Part shown: positions 42,204-50,528 of the stretch, piece by piece
Numbering within the stretch: the first letter of the stretch is position 1
How the letters are laid out: each line of letters begins with the position of its first letter
Assembly (NCBI RefSeq): GCF_900100045.1
Contig: NZ_FNEA01000020.1
Coordinates: forward strand, 1 to 64,000
Direction of reading: 5' to 3'
From: Paracoccus denitrificans
Lineage (GTDB): Bacteria > Pseudomonadota > Alphaproteobacteria > Rhodobacterales > Rhodobacteraceae
Length of the DNA stretch: 64,000 nt
Translations under genes and position numbers: made by a program
The notes under the pieces: generated by a model
Seen by the model: the letters and a program-made list of their open reading frames with translations, nothing else
The model's database searches: none
What the model was told of the DNA's origin: nothing

Positions 42204-43784
42204 TCAGGACGGCCGCAGCAGGTGCCTGACCAGCGGCGGCGCTTCGCCGATATGGAAGGCGTTGAGCATCTGCTGGTCCAGTTGGTCGGCATGGGTGACG
42301 CGGGCGTGCTGGCGCTGGTGCTCGACCCAGCTTTCCACCACGAAAGCCTCGACCAGCCGCCCCGGCTCGGCGACGTCCTCCCACAGATCCCAGCGGATCG
42401 CGCCGTCGCGCTGGCGGGTGGCACTGAACCGGCGCAGCGCGGCCGTGAACTCGGCCGTCCGGGCCGGATCGACGCGATACTCGATCTCGATCAGCACCGG
42501 CCCGCGATCATCCCCCGGCGGGACGGCGACGACGGGTTCCGCCCAATGGTTCGAGGGGGCAAGGTCGGTCGTCGCATCCTTCGGCAGCCGCCAGACCCGC
42601 GCCAGCAGCACCGAGGCGACCAGCCCCACCGACGCGGCCGCCAGCGCCGCCGGCACGCCGGCCGCCGAGGCGACGGTGCCCCAAAACACGCTGCCGCCCG
42701 TCATCGCGCCCTGGAAGACCAGCAGATAGACGGCCAGCGCCCGCGCCTTCACCCAGCCCGGAGAGGCCGTCTGCGCCGCCACGTTCAGCGAGGTCAGCAT
42801 CCCGATCCAGGCCAGTCCCGCCAGGAACATGACCGCGCCCGCGATCCAGGCATTGGGAACAAGGCTCAGGGTCAATGTCGCCAGCGCAAACAGCAGCGTC
42901 GCCCAGACCGAGATGCGGTTGGCGGGAACCGTCCTGCGCAGCCTCTTCAGCAGCAGCGCGCCAAGCACCGCGCCCGCACCCATGCAGCCCAGAAGCGCGC
43001 CATAGCCTGCGGCGTCCAGCCCCAGCATCCGGCGGCCGACCAGCGGCAGCATGGCCCAGAGCGCGCTGCCGAACAGAAAGAACCCCGCCGCCCGGATCAG
43101 CACCAGCCGCATGGCAGGCGAATGCCGCGCATAGCGGTATCCGGCCTTCAGGGCGCCGAAGAAGTGCTCGGGCGGCAGGCTGTGCGCCGTCTCGGCACGC
43201 CTCCAGAGAAACAGCACGCCCAGGACGGCAAGCACCGAAACAGCATTCAGCGCAAAGACCGCCGGGGTGCCCGCCAGCGCGACGATCACGCCGCCCAGCG
43301 CCGGGCCGATGGCGCGCGAGATGTTCACGCCCAAGCTGTTCAGCGCCACGGCATCGGGCAGCGCCTGCTTGTCCACCAGTTCGGGGACGATGGCCTGGAA
43401 CACCGGCGCGCTGATCGCGGCCGAGACGCCCAGCACGAAGGTCGCGGCCAGCAGGACCCAGGGGCCGGTCAGGCCCAGCAGGGTCAGGACCGAAAGCGTC
43501 GCCGCCGCGGAAAGGCCAAGCACCTGCGCCGCCAGCAGCAGCTTTCGCCGGTCGACGATATCCGCCATCGCCCCGGCGGGCAGCGCCAGCAGGAACATCG
43601 GCAGGGTCGTCGCCGCCTGCACCAGGGCGACCAGAAGCGGGCTGGGCGACAGCGAGGTCATCAGCCAGGCGGCGCCGACATCGTGCATCCAGGTGCCGAT
43701 GTTGGATATGATCGTCGCGATCCACAGCGCGCGAAAGACCGGGAAAGTCAGGGGACCGGATGTCCCGGGGTTCGGTTCGGCCAT
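42204..43784 (-). CDS. MFS transporter fused to a C-terminal ABM-like domain
   Basis: A 526-residue protein. The first 420 residues form an EntS-like (MFS_3) 12-helix exporter: FPVFRALWIATIISNIGTWMHDVGAAWLM, DIVDRRKLLL and SRAIGPALGGVIV. About the last 100 residues form a soluble ferredoxin-like domain of the antibiotic biosynthesis monooxygenase type (VLIEIEYRVDPARTAEFTAALRRF, then IRWDLWEDVAEPGRLVEAFVVESWVEH). The cargo is unknown. The start at 43784 follows GAGAGG. It is separated from the amidohydrolase gene by a 24-base palindrome. Confidence 0.88.
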   Translation of the reverse strand: MAEPNPGTSGPLTFPVFRALWIATIISNIGTWMHDVGAAWLMTSLSPSPLLVALVQAATTLPMFLLALPAGAMADIVDRRKLLLAAQVLGLSAAATLSVLTLLGLTGPWVLLAATFVLGVSAAISAPVFQAIVPELVDKQALPDAVALNSLGVNISRAIGPALGGVIVALAGTPAVFALNAVSVLAVLGVLFLWRRAETAHSLPPEHFFGALKAGYRYARHSPAMRLVLIRAAGFFLFGSALWAMLPLVGRRMLGLDAAGYGALLGCMGAGAVLGALLLKRLRRTVPANRISVWATLLFALATLTLSLVPNAWIAGAVMFLAGLAWIGMLTSLNVAAQTASPGWVKARALAVYLLVFQGAMTGGSVFWGTVASAAGVPAALAAASVGLVASVLLARVWRLPKDATTDLAPSNHWAEPVVAVPPGDDRGPVLIEIEYRVDPARTAEFTAALRRFSATRQRDGAIRWDLWEDVAEPGRLVEAFVVESWVEHQRQHARVTHADQLDQQMLNAFHIGEAPPLVRHLLRPS

Positions 43785-43834
43785 CTCGATACCTCTCGAA
43801 AAGGGAATGGACACCAGGCATCGGTATCCGTGGA

Positions 43835-43858
43835 CGGCGGGATGCGCGCATCCCGCCG
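43835..43858. terminator. Perfect 24-base palindrome between ytcJ-like and MFS genes
   Basis: CGGCGGGATGCG followed directly by CGCATCCCGCCG, without a spacer, 17 bases past the stop of the amidohydrolase gene (minus strand). It can form a very stable hairpin and may terminate or attenuate transcription. A protein-binding dyad is another possibility. Confidence 0.55.
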
Positions 43859-43875
43859 CTACGATCCTGTCCGGC

Positions 43876-45735
43876 TCAGACGGCCCAGCAGCCGCAGCCG
43901 AAGCTGCCCCAGAAGGTCCGGGCGTCCGAGGCCGGCACATCGGCGCCAAGCGCGGCGGCGTGGTCATGGCCATGGACCGCACAGCCCTGCCCGCAACCGC
44001 AGGCGGCGGCGAACCGGGTCCGGTCCTGCTGCAGCTCCGCCGTGCGATAATAGCCGCCGAACCGCGCCACCGGCGACCAGTCGGGCATCGGCGCGGGCAG
44101 CGCCGGGGCCAGAGGGCCGAACTCGTCCCCACCATGCACGACCTTGCCGCCCAGCACGGTCAGGACCGAGCGCAGGTGCACGATCTCGTTCTCGGGGACC
44201 GAGAAGTAATCGTCCGACAGCAGCGCCAGGTCGGCCAGCTGTCCCGCCTCGATCTGGCCCTTCTTGCCCTGCTCGTTCGAGAACCAGGTGTTCGCCTCGG
44301 TCCAGAGCCGCAGCGCCGTCTCGCGGTCCAGCCGGTTTTGCGCCGGATAAAGCCGGGTGCCGCCCAGGGTCTGCGAGGTCACCAGCCAGGACAGCGAGAC
44401 CCACGGGTTGTAGCTTGCCACCCGCGTCGCATCGGTGCCGGCGCCGACGGGCAGGCCCGCCTCCAGCATCCGCCGGATCGGCGGCGTGTTCTCGGCCGCC
44501 TTCGCGCCGTAGCGTTCGATGAAATATTCGCCCTGATACATCATCCGGTGCTGCACCGCGATGCCGCCGCCCAGCGCCGCGATCCGGTCGATGCTGCGCT
44601 CGCTGATCGTCTCGGCATGGTCGAAGAACCAGTTGATGCCTTGCAGGGGCACGTCGCGGTTCACCTTCTCGAACACGTCCAGCGCGCGGCTGATCGTCTC
44701 GTCATAGGTCGCGTGCAACCGCCAGGGCCAGCGGTTCTCGGCCAGCAGGCGGATGACGGGTTCGAGGTCGGCCTCCATGTTCGGCGGCATCTCGGGGCGC
44801 TCCACCCGGAAATCCTCGAAATCGGCGGCGGAATAGACCAGCATCTCGCCGGCACCGTTGTGGCGATAGGTGTCGTCGCCCTGCCCGGGGCTGACCTGCT
44901 TTACCCAGCCCGAGAAATCGGCCAATTCCTCCTTGGGCTTTTGCGTGAACAGGTTGTAGCTGATGCGCACCGTCAGCTGGTCCTCGGCATGCAGCCTTTC
45001 GACGATCTCGTAATCGTCGGGATAGTTCTGGAACCCACCGCCAGCGTCGATGACCGAGGTGACGCCCAGCCCGTTCAATTCGCGCATGAAATGGCGCGAG
45101 GAATTGAGCTGGTATTCCGGGTCGAGCTTCGGCCCCCTGGCCAGCGTCGAGTAAAGGATGGTCGCATTGGGCTGCGCCAGCAGCAGGCCGGTGGGATTGC
45201 CCTTGGCGTCGCGGACGATCTCGCCCCCCGGCGGATCGGGCGTGTCCTTCGTATAGCCCACGACCCGCAGCGCGGCGGCGTTCAGCAACGCCCGGTCGTA
45301 GAGATGCAGGATGAAGACCGGCGTGTCGGGGGCCACGGCATTCAGCTCGTCCAGCGTCGGCAGGCGCCTTTCCGCGAACTGGTGCTCGGTAAAGCCGCCG
45401 ACCACGCGCACCCATTGCGGCGCGGGCGTGCGGGCGACCTGGTCCTTCAGCATCCGCATCGCCTCGGCCAGGCTGGGCACGCCGTCCCAGCGCAACTCCA
45501 TATTGTAGTTCAGCCCGCCTCGGATCACATGGGTATGGCTGTCGATCAGGCCGGGGATCAGGCGGCGCCCGCCCGCGTCGATGATGTCCGCCTCGGGCGC
45601 GGCGGCCCGCACCTCGGCTTCCGGGCCGACGGCAAGGAACCGGCCGTCGCGGATGGCCACGGCCTCGGCCGAGGGGTTCTGCTTGTCGAGCGTCGTCACC
45701 TTGGCATTGACGATGATCAGGTCTTTTTCCGGCAT
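43876..45735 (-). CDS. Amidohydrolase family protein (YtcJ-like) with Cys/His-rich C-terminal tail
   Basis: A 619-residue amidohydrolase_3 protein. The first metal pair is GLIDSHTHVIRGG; further sites include FFDHAETIS and GAGTDATRVASYNPW. Relatives are usually 530-570 residues. The extra tail (about 574-619) carries CGCGQGC (579-585), HGHDH (588-592) and CGC (614-616), which looks like a soft-metal binding segment. The substrate is unknown; homologues are exoenzyme-like amidases, but no clear Sec signal is seen here. Confidence 0.88.
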   Translation of the reverse strand: MPEKDLIIVNAKVTTLDKQNPSAEAVAIRDGRFLAVGPEAEVRAAAPEADIIDAGGRRLIPGLIDSHTHVIRGGLNYNMELRWDGVPSLAEAMRMLKDQVARTPAPQWVRVVGGFTEHQFAERRLPTLDELNAVAPDTPVFILHLYDRALLNAAALRVVGYTKDTPDPPGGEIVRDAKGNPTGLLLAQPNATILYSTLARGPKLDPEYQLNSSRHFMRELNGLGVTSVIDAGGGFQNYPDDYEIVERLHAEDQLTVRISYNLFTQKPKEELADFSGWVKQVSPGQGDDTYRHNGAGEMLVYSAADFEDFRVERPEMPPNMEADLEPVIRLLAENRWPWRLHATYDETISRALDVFEKVNRDVPLQGINWFFDHAETISERSIDRIAALGGGIAVQHRMMYQGEYFIERYGAKAAENTPPIRRMLEAGLPVGAGTDATRVASYNPWVSLSWLVTSQTLGGTRLYPAQNRLDRETALRLWTEANTWFSNEQGKKGQIEAGQLADLALLSDDYFSVPENEIVHLRSVLTVLGGKVVHGGDEFGPLAPALPAPMPDWSPVARFGGYYRTAELQQDRTRFAAACGCGQGCAVHGHDHAAALGADVPASDARTFWGSFGCGCWAV

Positions 45736-45978
45736 GGTCGTCTCCTGCGCGAATGTGCGGGTTGAGGACAGCAGGGCCGAAGCGGCGGCCCCATGAGGGT
45801 CTGGCGGCGTGTGGGGCGGAACATCTGCGGCTCCTTTCTCGCGGGAAATGGCCCGGGTCGGTGAGGGCGGGCCGGCCGGGGTCAGGCAGCGGGCGTCACA
45901 TGCCCGACGAGCAGGCCGTGGCGCGCCAGACCGGCAAGGCCCGCCCCCCGTGGCCGGGAGGACGCGAAAGGGCCAGCT
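45736..45978. other. Intergenic stretch without a supported gene
   Basis: About 243 bases between the amidohydrolase start and the end of the small DoxX-like gene. It is GC-rich with several short inverted repeats and should hold the promoter of the amidohydrolase gene. No frame has a convincing start and family resemblance. Confidence 0.45.
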
Positions 45979-46263
45979 TCATGCCCTTGCCCCTTGCGCC
46001 CTTTCGGTCGGGTCCAGCCAGGCCACCAGCAGGAAGCCCCCGGCCAGACCCAGATGTTCGTAGAAGGAATTGGCGGCCATGAACCGCTCTTGCCCGGCGG
46101 GCAGTTGCCAGTAACGCAACGCGATCATGGTGGCCGCCAGCGTGAAGCCGGCAAGCGCCAGCGCGCCCAGCCAACGCCGGAATCCGGTCAGGATCATGGC
46201 CGAGGCGATCAGTTCCAGCGCGATGAACTTGACCGGGCCGGCGGGGTCAGTTCTGGATGACAT
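45979..46263 (-). CDS. Small DoxX-like membrane protein
   Basis: A 94-residue protein beginning MSSRTDPAGPVKFIALELIA. Three hydrophobic segments are visible (FIALELIASAMILTGF, WLGALALAGFTLAATMIAL and LGLAGGFLLVAWL). The pattern ERFMAANSFYEHLGLAGGFLLVAW is typical of DoxX proteins. It is shorter than the usual 120-130 residues, lacking one N-terminal helix. It overlaps the end of the GNAT gene by 17 bases. Confidence 0.7.
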   Translation of the reverse strand: MSSRTDPAGPVKFIALELIASAMILTGFRRWLGALALAGFTLAATMIALRYWQLPAGQERFMAANSFYEHLGLAGGFLLVAWLDPTERAQGARA

Positions 46264-46549
46264 CGGACCATTCCGGATGGCGAAGGGACTGCGCGCGCAC
46301 GAAGGGGCACAGCGGCACGATCCGCTGCCCCTTGGCACGGGCATCCTCGATGAGCCGGTTCACCAGCGCCGAGGCCGCGCCGCTGCCCCGCATCGTATCG
46401 GGAACATAGGTGTGGTCGGCAATGATGAGCACGTCCGACACTTTCGAGATGGTCAGCTCGCCTTCGCCCTCCACCCCCTCGATGCGGGCCACATAGCGGC
46501 CCTTGCGATCCTGGTCTTCATAGGAAATCTGCACGATGTTCCGGGACAT
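46247..46549 (-). CDS. Short GNAT-type N-acetyltransferase
   Basis: A 100-residue minimal GCN5-related protein. The acetyl-CoA binding portion reads YVPDTMRGSGAASALVNRLIEDARAKG, then QRIVPLCPFVRAQSLRHPEW (quoted in pieces: RGSGAASALVNRLIEDARA and IVPLCPFVRAQ). This matches the YjdJ-like small GNAT family common in stress operons. A degraded second copy lies directly upstream. Confidence 0.87.
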   Translation of the reverse strand: MSRNIVQISYEDQDRKGRYVARIEGVEGEGELTISKVSDVLIIADHTYVPDTMRGSGAASALVNRLIEDARAKGQRIVPLCPFVRAQSLRHPEWSDVIQN

Positions 46550-46869
46550 GGTTCCAATCCTTGTTTTCGCTTAGCTGGCCGACGCGGCGTCGCTCGGGTG
46601 CGTCCGGCCATGGTTTCCGCTTCCGGGCGCCCGGCGCATTGGCGCCGGACGAAGGGGCAAGGCAAGACGATCTGCCGGTTCCTTTCCCGAGCGTCCGCGA
46701 CAAGGCGCTCGACCAAGGGCCTGCATGGCCTTCCCGCTTCTGGTTCCCCTGGGAATGGCCGGGTAATAGGCCATGACGGCATCATCGGAAAAACCGGTGA
46801 CGACCAGTTCCGCATGGGGCTCTTGCGGCGCGGGGACATGGCTGGCCGCCGCCTCCCCGCGCCCATGCC
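46550..46869. other. Gap containing a decayed GNAT copy
   Basis: This 320-base gap between the GNAT gene and the YcaC-type hydrolase gene has no intact gene. On the minus strand it holds remnants of a second small GNAT gene (see the pseudogene at 46640-46822). The ribosome site and promoter of the intact GNAT gene should be near its right-hand side. Confidence 0.6.
46640..46822 (-). pseudogene. Degraded duplicate of the small GNAT gene
   Basis: Frame one gives LVERLVADARERNRQIVLPCPFVRRQ, read here as LVERLVADARERNRQ and IVLPCPFVRRQ (about 46640-46716). It aligns with LVNRLIEDARAKGQR and IVPLCPFVRAQ of the intact GNAT next door. A second frame upstream (about 46742-46822) gives EPHAELVVTGFSDD and AVMAYYPAIPRGT. 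The frames are not continuous and the acetyl-CoA loop is missing. A tandem duplicate broken by frameshifts and deletion is the simplest reading. Confidence 0.65.
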
Positions 46870-47559
46870 TCATGCGGGCTTGGGATCAAGGCGCGGCGCG
46901 TCGTGGATGCTGCGCGAGGGGGCCTTGTGAACCATGGTATAGGCGTAATCCACGCCCATGCCATAGGCGCCGGAATGCTCCCTGACGATGGCGAGCGTCG
47001 CGTCGTAGGTTTCCTTGCGGGCCCAGTCGCGCTGCCATTCCAGCAGCACCTGCTGCCAGGTCACCGGCACGACGCCGACCTGGACCATGCGATCCATGGC
47101 ATATTTGTGCGCATCGACCGAGGTGCCGCCCGAGGCATCGGCGACCATGTAGATCTCGTAGTCGGTATCCTTCAGGCAGGAGAGCGCAAAGGTCAGGTTG
47201 CAGACCTCGGTCCAGAGCCCCGAGACGACGATCTTCCTGCGCCCCTCGGCGGCGCCCCTAGCCAACGCCTCGCGCACCTTGAGGTCGTCCCAGGAATTCA
47301 TCGACGTCCGCTCCAGCAGCGGGGCGTCGGGAAAGACATCGAGCAGTTCCGGGTAGGTCGGCCCCGAAAAGCCGTCGGTCTCGACCGTGGTGATGGTCAC
47401 CGGCACGCCAAAGACCCTGGCCGCCTTGGCCAGCGCCACGGTATTGTTCTTGAGCGCCTGCCGGTCGATCGACTGCACGCCGAAAGCCATCTGCGGCTGG
47501 TGGTCGATGAAGATCACCTGACTGTTCTGCGGGGTCAGGACGTCGAGCTTGCTGGACAT
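46870..47559 (-). CDS. Isochorismatase-like cysteine hydrolase (YcaC type)
   Basis: A 229-residue cysteine hydrolase. Catalytic Asp is in FIDHQPQMAFGV and the nucleophilic Cys in VSGLWTEVCNLTFAL; the C-terminal WQRDWARKETYDA block is typical of YcaC-like proteins. The physiological substrate of this family is unknown. Homologues are often found in stress loci with DoxX and pirin genes. Confidence 0.9.
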   Translation of the reverse strand: MSSKLDVLTPQNSQVIFIDHQPQMAFGVQSIDRQALKNNTVALAKAARVFGVPVTITTVETDGFSGPTYPELLDVFPDAPLLERTSMNSWDDLKVREALARGAAEGRRKIVVSGLWTEVCNLTFALSCLKDTDYEIYMVADASGGTSVDAHKYAMDRMVQVGVVPVTWQQVLLEWQRDWARKETYDATLAIVREHSGAYGMGVDYAYTMVHKAPSRSIHDAPRLDPKPA

Positions 47560-47604
47560 GGAGTTCCTCCTGAAGAATGGGATTGATGGGGATGCAGGAT
47601 GCGC

Positions 47605-47853
47605 TCAGGCGGCATCATGCTCCTTCGCCTTGTCATCGGCATGAAGCGCGAAGGATTTTTCATGCAGGCAGGACTGCACGAAATTCTTGTGGCCCCTGAG
47701 CCATTGCACGCCCGCCTCTCCCGCCAGCATCCCCAGCAGGCCCAGAAGGGCGATGATCGGCGGGGCGGGAGAGCGGACCGACAGCAGGCCGTAGAGCACG
47801 CCGATTCCCAGGCCCACGACCAGGGACAGCAGATAGGGTTGAAGATTGCTCAT
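47605..47853 (-). CDS. XapX domain-containing small membrane protein
   Basis: An 82-residue protein with two hydrophobic helices (LLSLVVGLGIGVLYGLLSV and PPIIALLGLLGMLAGEAGV, joined by RSPAP), matching the XapX domain with a charged C-terminal tail. Function unknown. Its ATG at 47853 overlaps the esterase stop by four bases, so it is coupled to it. Confidence 0.85.
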   Translation of the reverse strand: MSNLQPYLLSLVVGLGIGVLYGLLSVRSPAPPIIALLGLLGMLAGEAGVQWLRGHKNFVQSCLHEKSFALHADDKAKEHDAA

Positions 47854-48479
47854 GCCTGCATCTCCGATTGCGGGGCGGCGCGCAAAAGGCGCATCAGGCC
47901 GCCGATCTCGGCCGGGTGAAGCTGGTGGCCGCCCGGGCTGGCCTCGACATCGACGTCCGCGCCCTGATCCACCAGCCAGTCGATCAGCCGGTGCGACAGC
48001 GGCAGCGGGCAGATCGGATCGTTCAGGCCGATGCCGACCAGGATCGGCAGGCCGGCCAAGCCGGGCTGCGGATCGGGCACCCACGGGATCAGGGGATGCA
48101 GAAGCGCGGCCCGGTCGAACAGGTCCGGCCGCTTGAACAGCATGGCGGCAAGGATGTTCGCACCGTTGGAATAGCCGAACGCATAGAGCGGGCGGCCGGG
48201 AAACCGGCCCCGGACATCCTGGACGAAACCCAGCATTTTCTCGGTGCGGAAGGCCAGATCCTGCATGTCGTAGACGCCTTCGCCGGTGCGACGGAAAAAG
48301 CGGTTGGCACCGTATTCCAGGACGTCGCCGCGCGGGGCCACAAGGCCGGCATCGGGCAAGGCGTGTCGCACCAACTGGACGAACTGGTGTTCATCCCCGC
48401 CGGTGCCGTGCAGGGCAAGGACGACCGGGCTGTCCGGCCGGCCCTCGTGCAGGTAGCTGTGATAGGTGCTTTCTGCCAT
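47850..48479 (-). CDS. Alpha/beta hydrolase, carboxylesterase (MhqD-like)
   Basis: A 209-residue hydrolase of the phospholipase/carboxylesterase group. The oxyanion segment is LALHGTGGDEHQF, the nucleophile is in FGYSNGANI, the acid is the Asp in GLNDPICPL, and the His is in GGHQLHPAE. Its pairing with a ring-cleaving VOC dioxygenase gene mirrors the mhqO/mhqD pair of Bacillus, induced by quinones. Confidence 0.9.
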   Translation of the reverse strand: MAESTYHSYLHEGRPDSPVVLALHGTGGDEHQFVQLVRHALPDAGLVAPRGDVLEYGANRFFRRTGEGVYDMQDLAFRTEKMLGFVQDVRGRFPGRPLYAFGYSNGANILAAMLFKRPDLFDRAALLHPLIPWVPDPQPGLAGLPILVGIGLNDPICPLPLSHRLIDWLVDQGADVDVEASPGGHQLHPAEIGGLMRLLRAAPQSEMQA

Positions 48480-48503
48480 GCGAACTCTCCTTCCATCATG
48501 GAC

Positions 48504-48524
48504 CCCGGAGCGTTGCGCTCCGGG
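48504..48524 (-). terminator. Stem-loop between ring-cleaving dioxygenase and esterase genes
   Basis: CCCGGAGCG (48504-48512) and CGCTCCGGG (48516-48524) form a perfect 9-bp stem with a TTG loop, 12 bases after the dioxygenase stop. It may reduce read-through into the esterase gene. Confidence 0.5.
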
Positions 48525-48536
48525 AAAGACCGGGGC

Positions 48537-49469
48537 TCAGGCGGCGAGGGAAACCAGATGCGCCTCGATCTTGTCGCGATAGGGTTCGTAGCGGGTCGGC
48601 AGCTTCAGCGCCTCGCCCAGATGGGCCGTATCCTCGTCCCGATCGAAGCCGGGCTCGTTGGTGGCGATCTCGAACAACACGCCGCCGGGCGTGCGGAAAT
48701 AGATCGCCCAGAAATAGTCGCGGTCGATCACCGGCGTGACCTGGTAGCCGGTATCCATCAGCGCCTTGCGCACCTGAAGCTGAGCCGCCCGATCCGGAAC
48801 GGCAAAGGCGATGTGGTGCACCGAGCCGGCCCCCTGCCGGGCGAATTGCGCCTGCGGCAGCGCCTCTAGGTCGATCACGTCGGCACCGTTCCCGCCGGGA
48901 ATGACGAAGCGGGTCACGTCGCCCTCGGCCCCGGCGCGCTGATAGCCCATGAAGCCCAGCAGTTCCGCCGTCGCCGCGGTATCGTGCAGCCGCAGCCTTG
49001 CGCCGCTGAAGCCACGGATGGCGGCCTCCTCGGCGATGCCGCCTTCGGTCCAGGGCGTGCGCAGGTCGTCGACACTTTCGATCAGCGCGAACCCGTCGCC
49101 GTCAGGCCCCTGAAAACGCAGGCGTTCGGCGCCGAAGGTCTTGTCCAGTTCCAGCCCGGTCACCCCCTTGGCCGCCAGCCGGTCCTGCCAGAAACCCAGC
49201 GCCCCCTTGGGCACCGAGAACTGGGTCTCGCCCACCTCTCCGACGCCGGGCCGGCCGCGCATCAGATCCGGAAAGGGGAAATACGTCATCACCGAGCCGG
49301 GCGTGCCGACCTCGTCGCCGTAATAGAGGTGATAGACGCTGGGCTCATCGAAGTTCACCGTCTTCTTCACCCGGCGCAGGCCCAGCGTATCGGTGAAGAA
49401 GGCGTTGTTCTGCCGGGCATCCGCAGCCATCGACGTGACGTGATGCAGGCCCTTGATCTGATCGAGCAT
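48537..49469 (-). CDS. Ring-cleaving dioxygenase of the VOC superfamily (MhqO-like)
   Basis: A 310-residue double-VOC protein. The metal ligands fit His in LHHVTSMAADA, His in GSVHHIAFAVPD and Glu in GGVLFEIATNEPGF; YHLYYGDEVGTPGSVMTYF is also characteristic of the MhqO group. These proteins are linked to degradation of hydroquinones/catechols and quinone resistance. It starts at 49469, divergent from a LysR gene. Confidence 0.9.
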   Translation of the reverse strand: MLDQIKGLHHVTSMAADARQNNAFFTDTLGLRRVKKTVNFDEPSVYHLYYGDEVGTPGSVMTYFPFPDLMRGRPGVGEVGETQFSVPKGALGFWQDRLAAKGVTGLELDKTFGAERLRFQGPDGDGFALIESVDDLRTPWTEGGIAEEAAIRGFSGARLRLHDTAATAELLGFMGYQRAGAEGDVTRFVIPGGNGADVIDLEALPQAQFARQGAGSVHHIAFAVPDRAAQLQVRKALMDTGYQVTPVIDRDYFWAIYFRTPGGVLFEIATNEPGFDRDEDTAHLGEALKLPTRYEPYRDKIEAHLVSLAA

Positions 49470-49543
49470 GATCTTGCCTTTCTGCGGTTTTGCCGCCGTT
49501 CGATCCGTTGCAGCCAATCTAGACCCGTTGATACTTGCAGAGA

Positions 49544-49573
49544 ATTGCGCCATTAATCTCGAATGTATTGCGC
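49544..49573. promoter_or_regulatory. Direct ATTGCGC repeats in the LysR/dioxygenase divergent promoter
   Basis: ATTGCGC occurs at 49544-49550 and 49567-49573, spaced 23 bases (about two helical turns). This is a plausible LysR regulator binding region within the 121-base divergent gap. Confidence 0.4.
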
Positions 49574-49590
49574 TGGACGTAATAATCGCC

Positions 49591-50487
49591 ATGAACGAGC
49601 TCAAAGCCCTGAAGACCTTTCTGCTGGCCGCGGAAAAGCGGAACTTCGCGCAGGTCGCGCGGGAACTGGACATGACCCCGGCCTCGGTCACGCGCACCAT
49701 CGCGGCACTCGAGGACATGCTGGGCGTGCAGCTTTTCGTGCGCACGACGCGGCAGGTCTCGCTAACGGGGGACGGGGCGATCTTCGCCTCGCGCATCGAG
49801 CAGGCCGTCGAGGCGCTGGAGGCCGCGCGCACGGAAATGGCCAATGCACACAAGGCCGACGAGGGCCGGCTGCGCATCAATGCGCCGATGTCGCTGGGGC
49901 AACGGGTGCTGCCGCAGATCCTGTGCGGCTTTCGCGACCTTTATCCCAGGATCGACGTGGAGATCCGGCTGACCGACCGTTTCCTCGACATGGTCGAGGA
50001 GGATTTCGACCTGGCGATCCGCATCTCCGCCGCGCCTTCGGACAAGTTCACGATCTGGCGCAAGATCTGCCCGGTCAAGCGCTTGCTGGTCGCGGCGCCG
50101 GGCACGCCGCATGCCGAGGTCAAGCATCCCAACGAGTTGTCGCCCGGCGATTGCCTGGCCTACAGCGCGGACAGTCACCGGGAAAACTGGCAGCTCTCGG
50201 ACGGGAATGCCTCGGTCACCATCGCGGCGGGGCGGTCCATCAGCGCGAATAACGGCGATCTGCTGGCGCATATGGCGGCCGATGGCGCGGGCGTGGTGCT
50301 GCTGCCGGTCTTCATCCTGGCGCAATACCTGCGCAGCGGGCGGCTGGTGCAGATCCTGCCCGACTGGACGCCGCCGCAGATCTGGCTGACGCTCTATTAT
50401 CCGCCCTACCAGAAGCTGCCGCCCAGGATCGCCGCGTTCTCGGATTTCTTCGAGCGTCAGATCCCCGCACTGGTCACCACGCTATGA
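49591..50487 (+). CDS. LysR family regulator of the quinone/detoxification genes
   Basis: A 298-residue LTTR. The N-terminal HTH is MNELKALKTFLLAAEKRNFAQVARELDMTPASVTRTIAALE (for example RNFAQVARELDMTPASVTRT), followed by an effector domain (LRINAPMSLGQRVLP). The length is standard. It belongs to the DsdC/CrgA-like LTTR group whose members often sense electrophiles and control divergent oxidoreductase genes. The dioxygenase gene and the esterase behind it are its probable targets. Confidence 0.9.
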   Translation: MNELKALKTFLLAAEKRNFAQVARELDMTPASVTRTIAALEDMLGVQLFVRTTRQVSLTGDGAIFASRIEQAVEALEAARTEMANAHKADEGRLRINAPMSLGQRVLPQILCGFRDLYPRIDVEIRLTDRFLDMVEEDFDLAIRISAAPSDKFTIWRKICPVKRLLVAAPGTPHAEVKHPNELSPGDCLAYSADSHRENWQLSDGNASVTIAAGRSISANNGDLLAHMAADGAGVVLLPVFILAQYLRSGRLVQILPDWTPPQIWLTLYYPPYQKLPPRIAAFSDFFERQIPALVTTL

Positions 50488-50528
50488 TGCATATGGCCGG
50501 CTGTGGCCCAGCCGGCCAGGGCGGGCGC

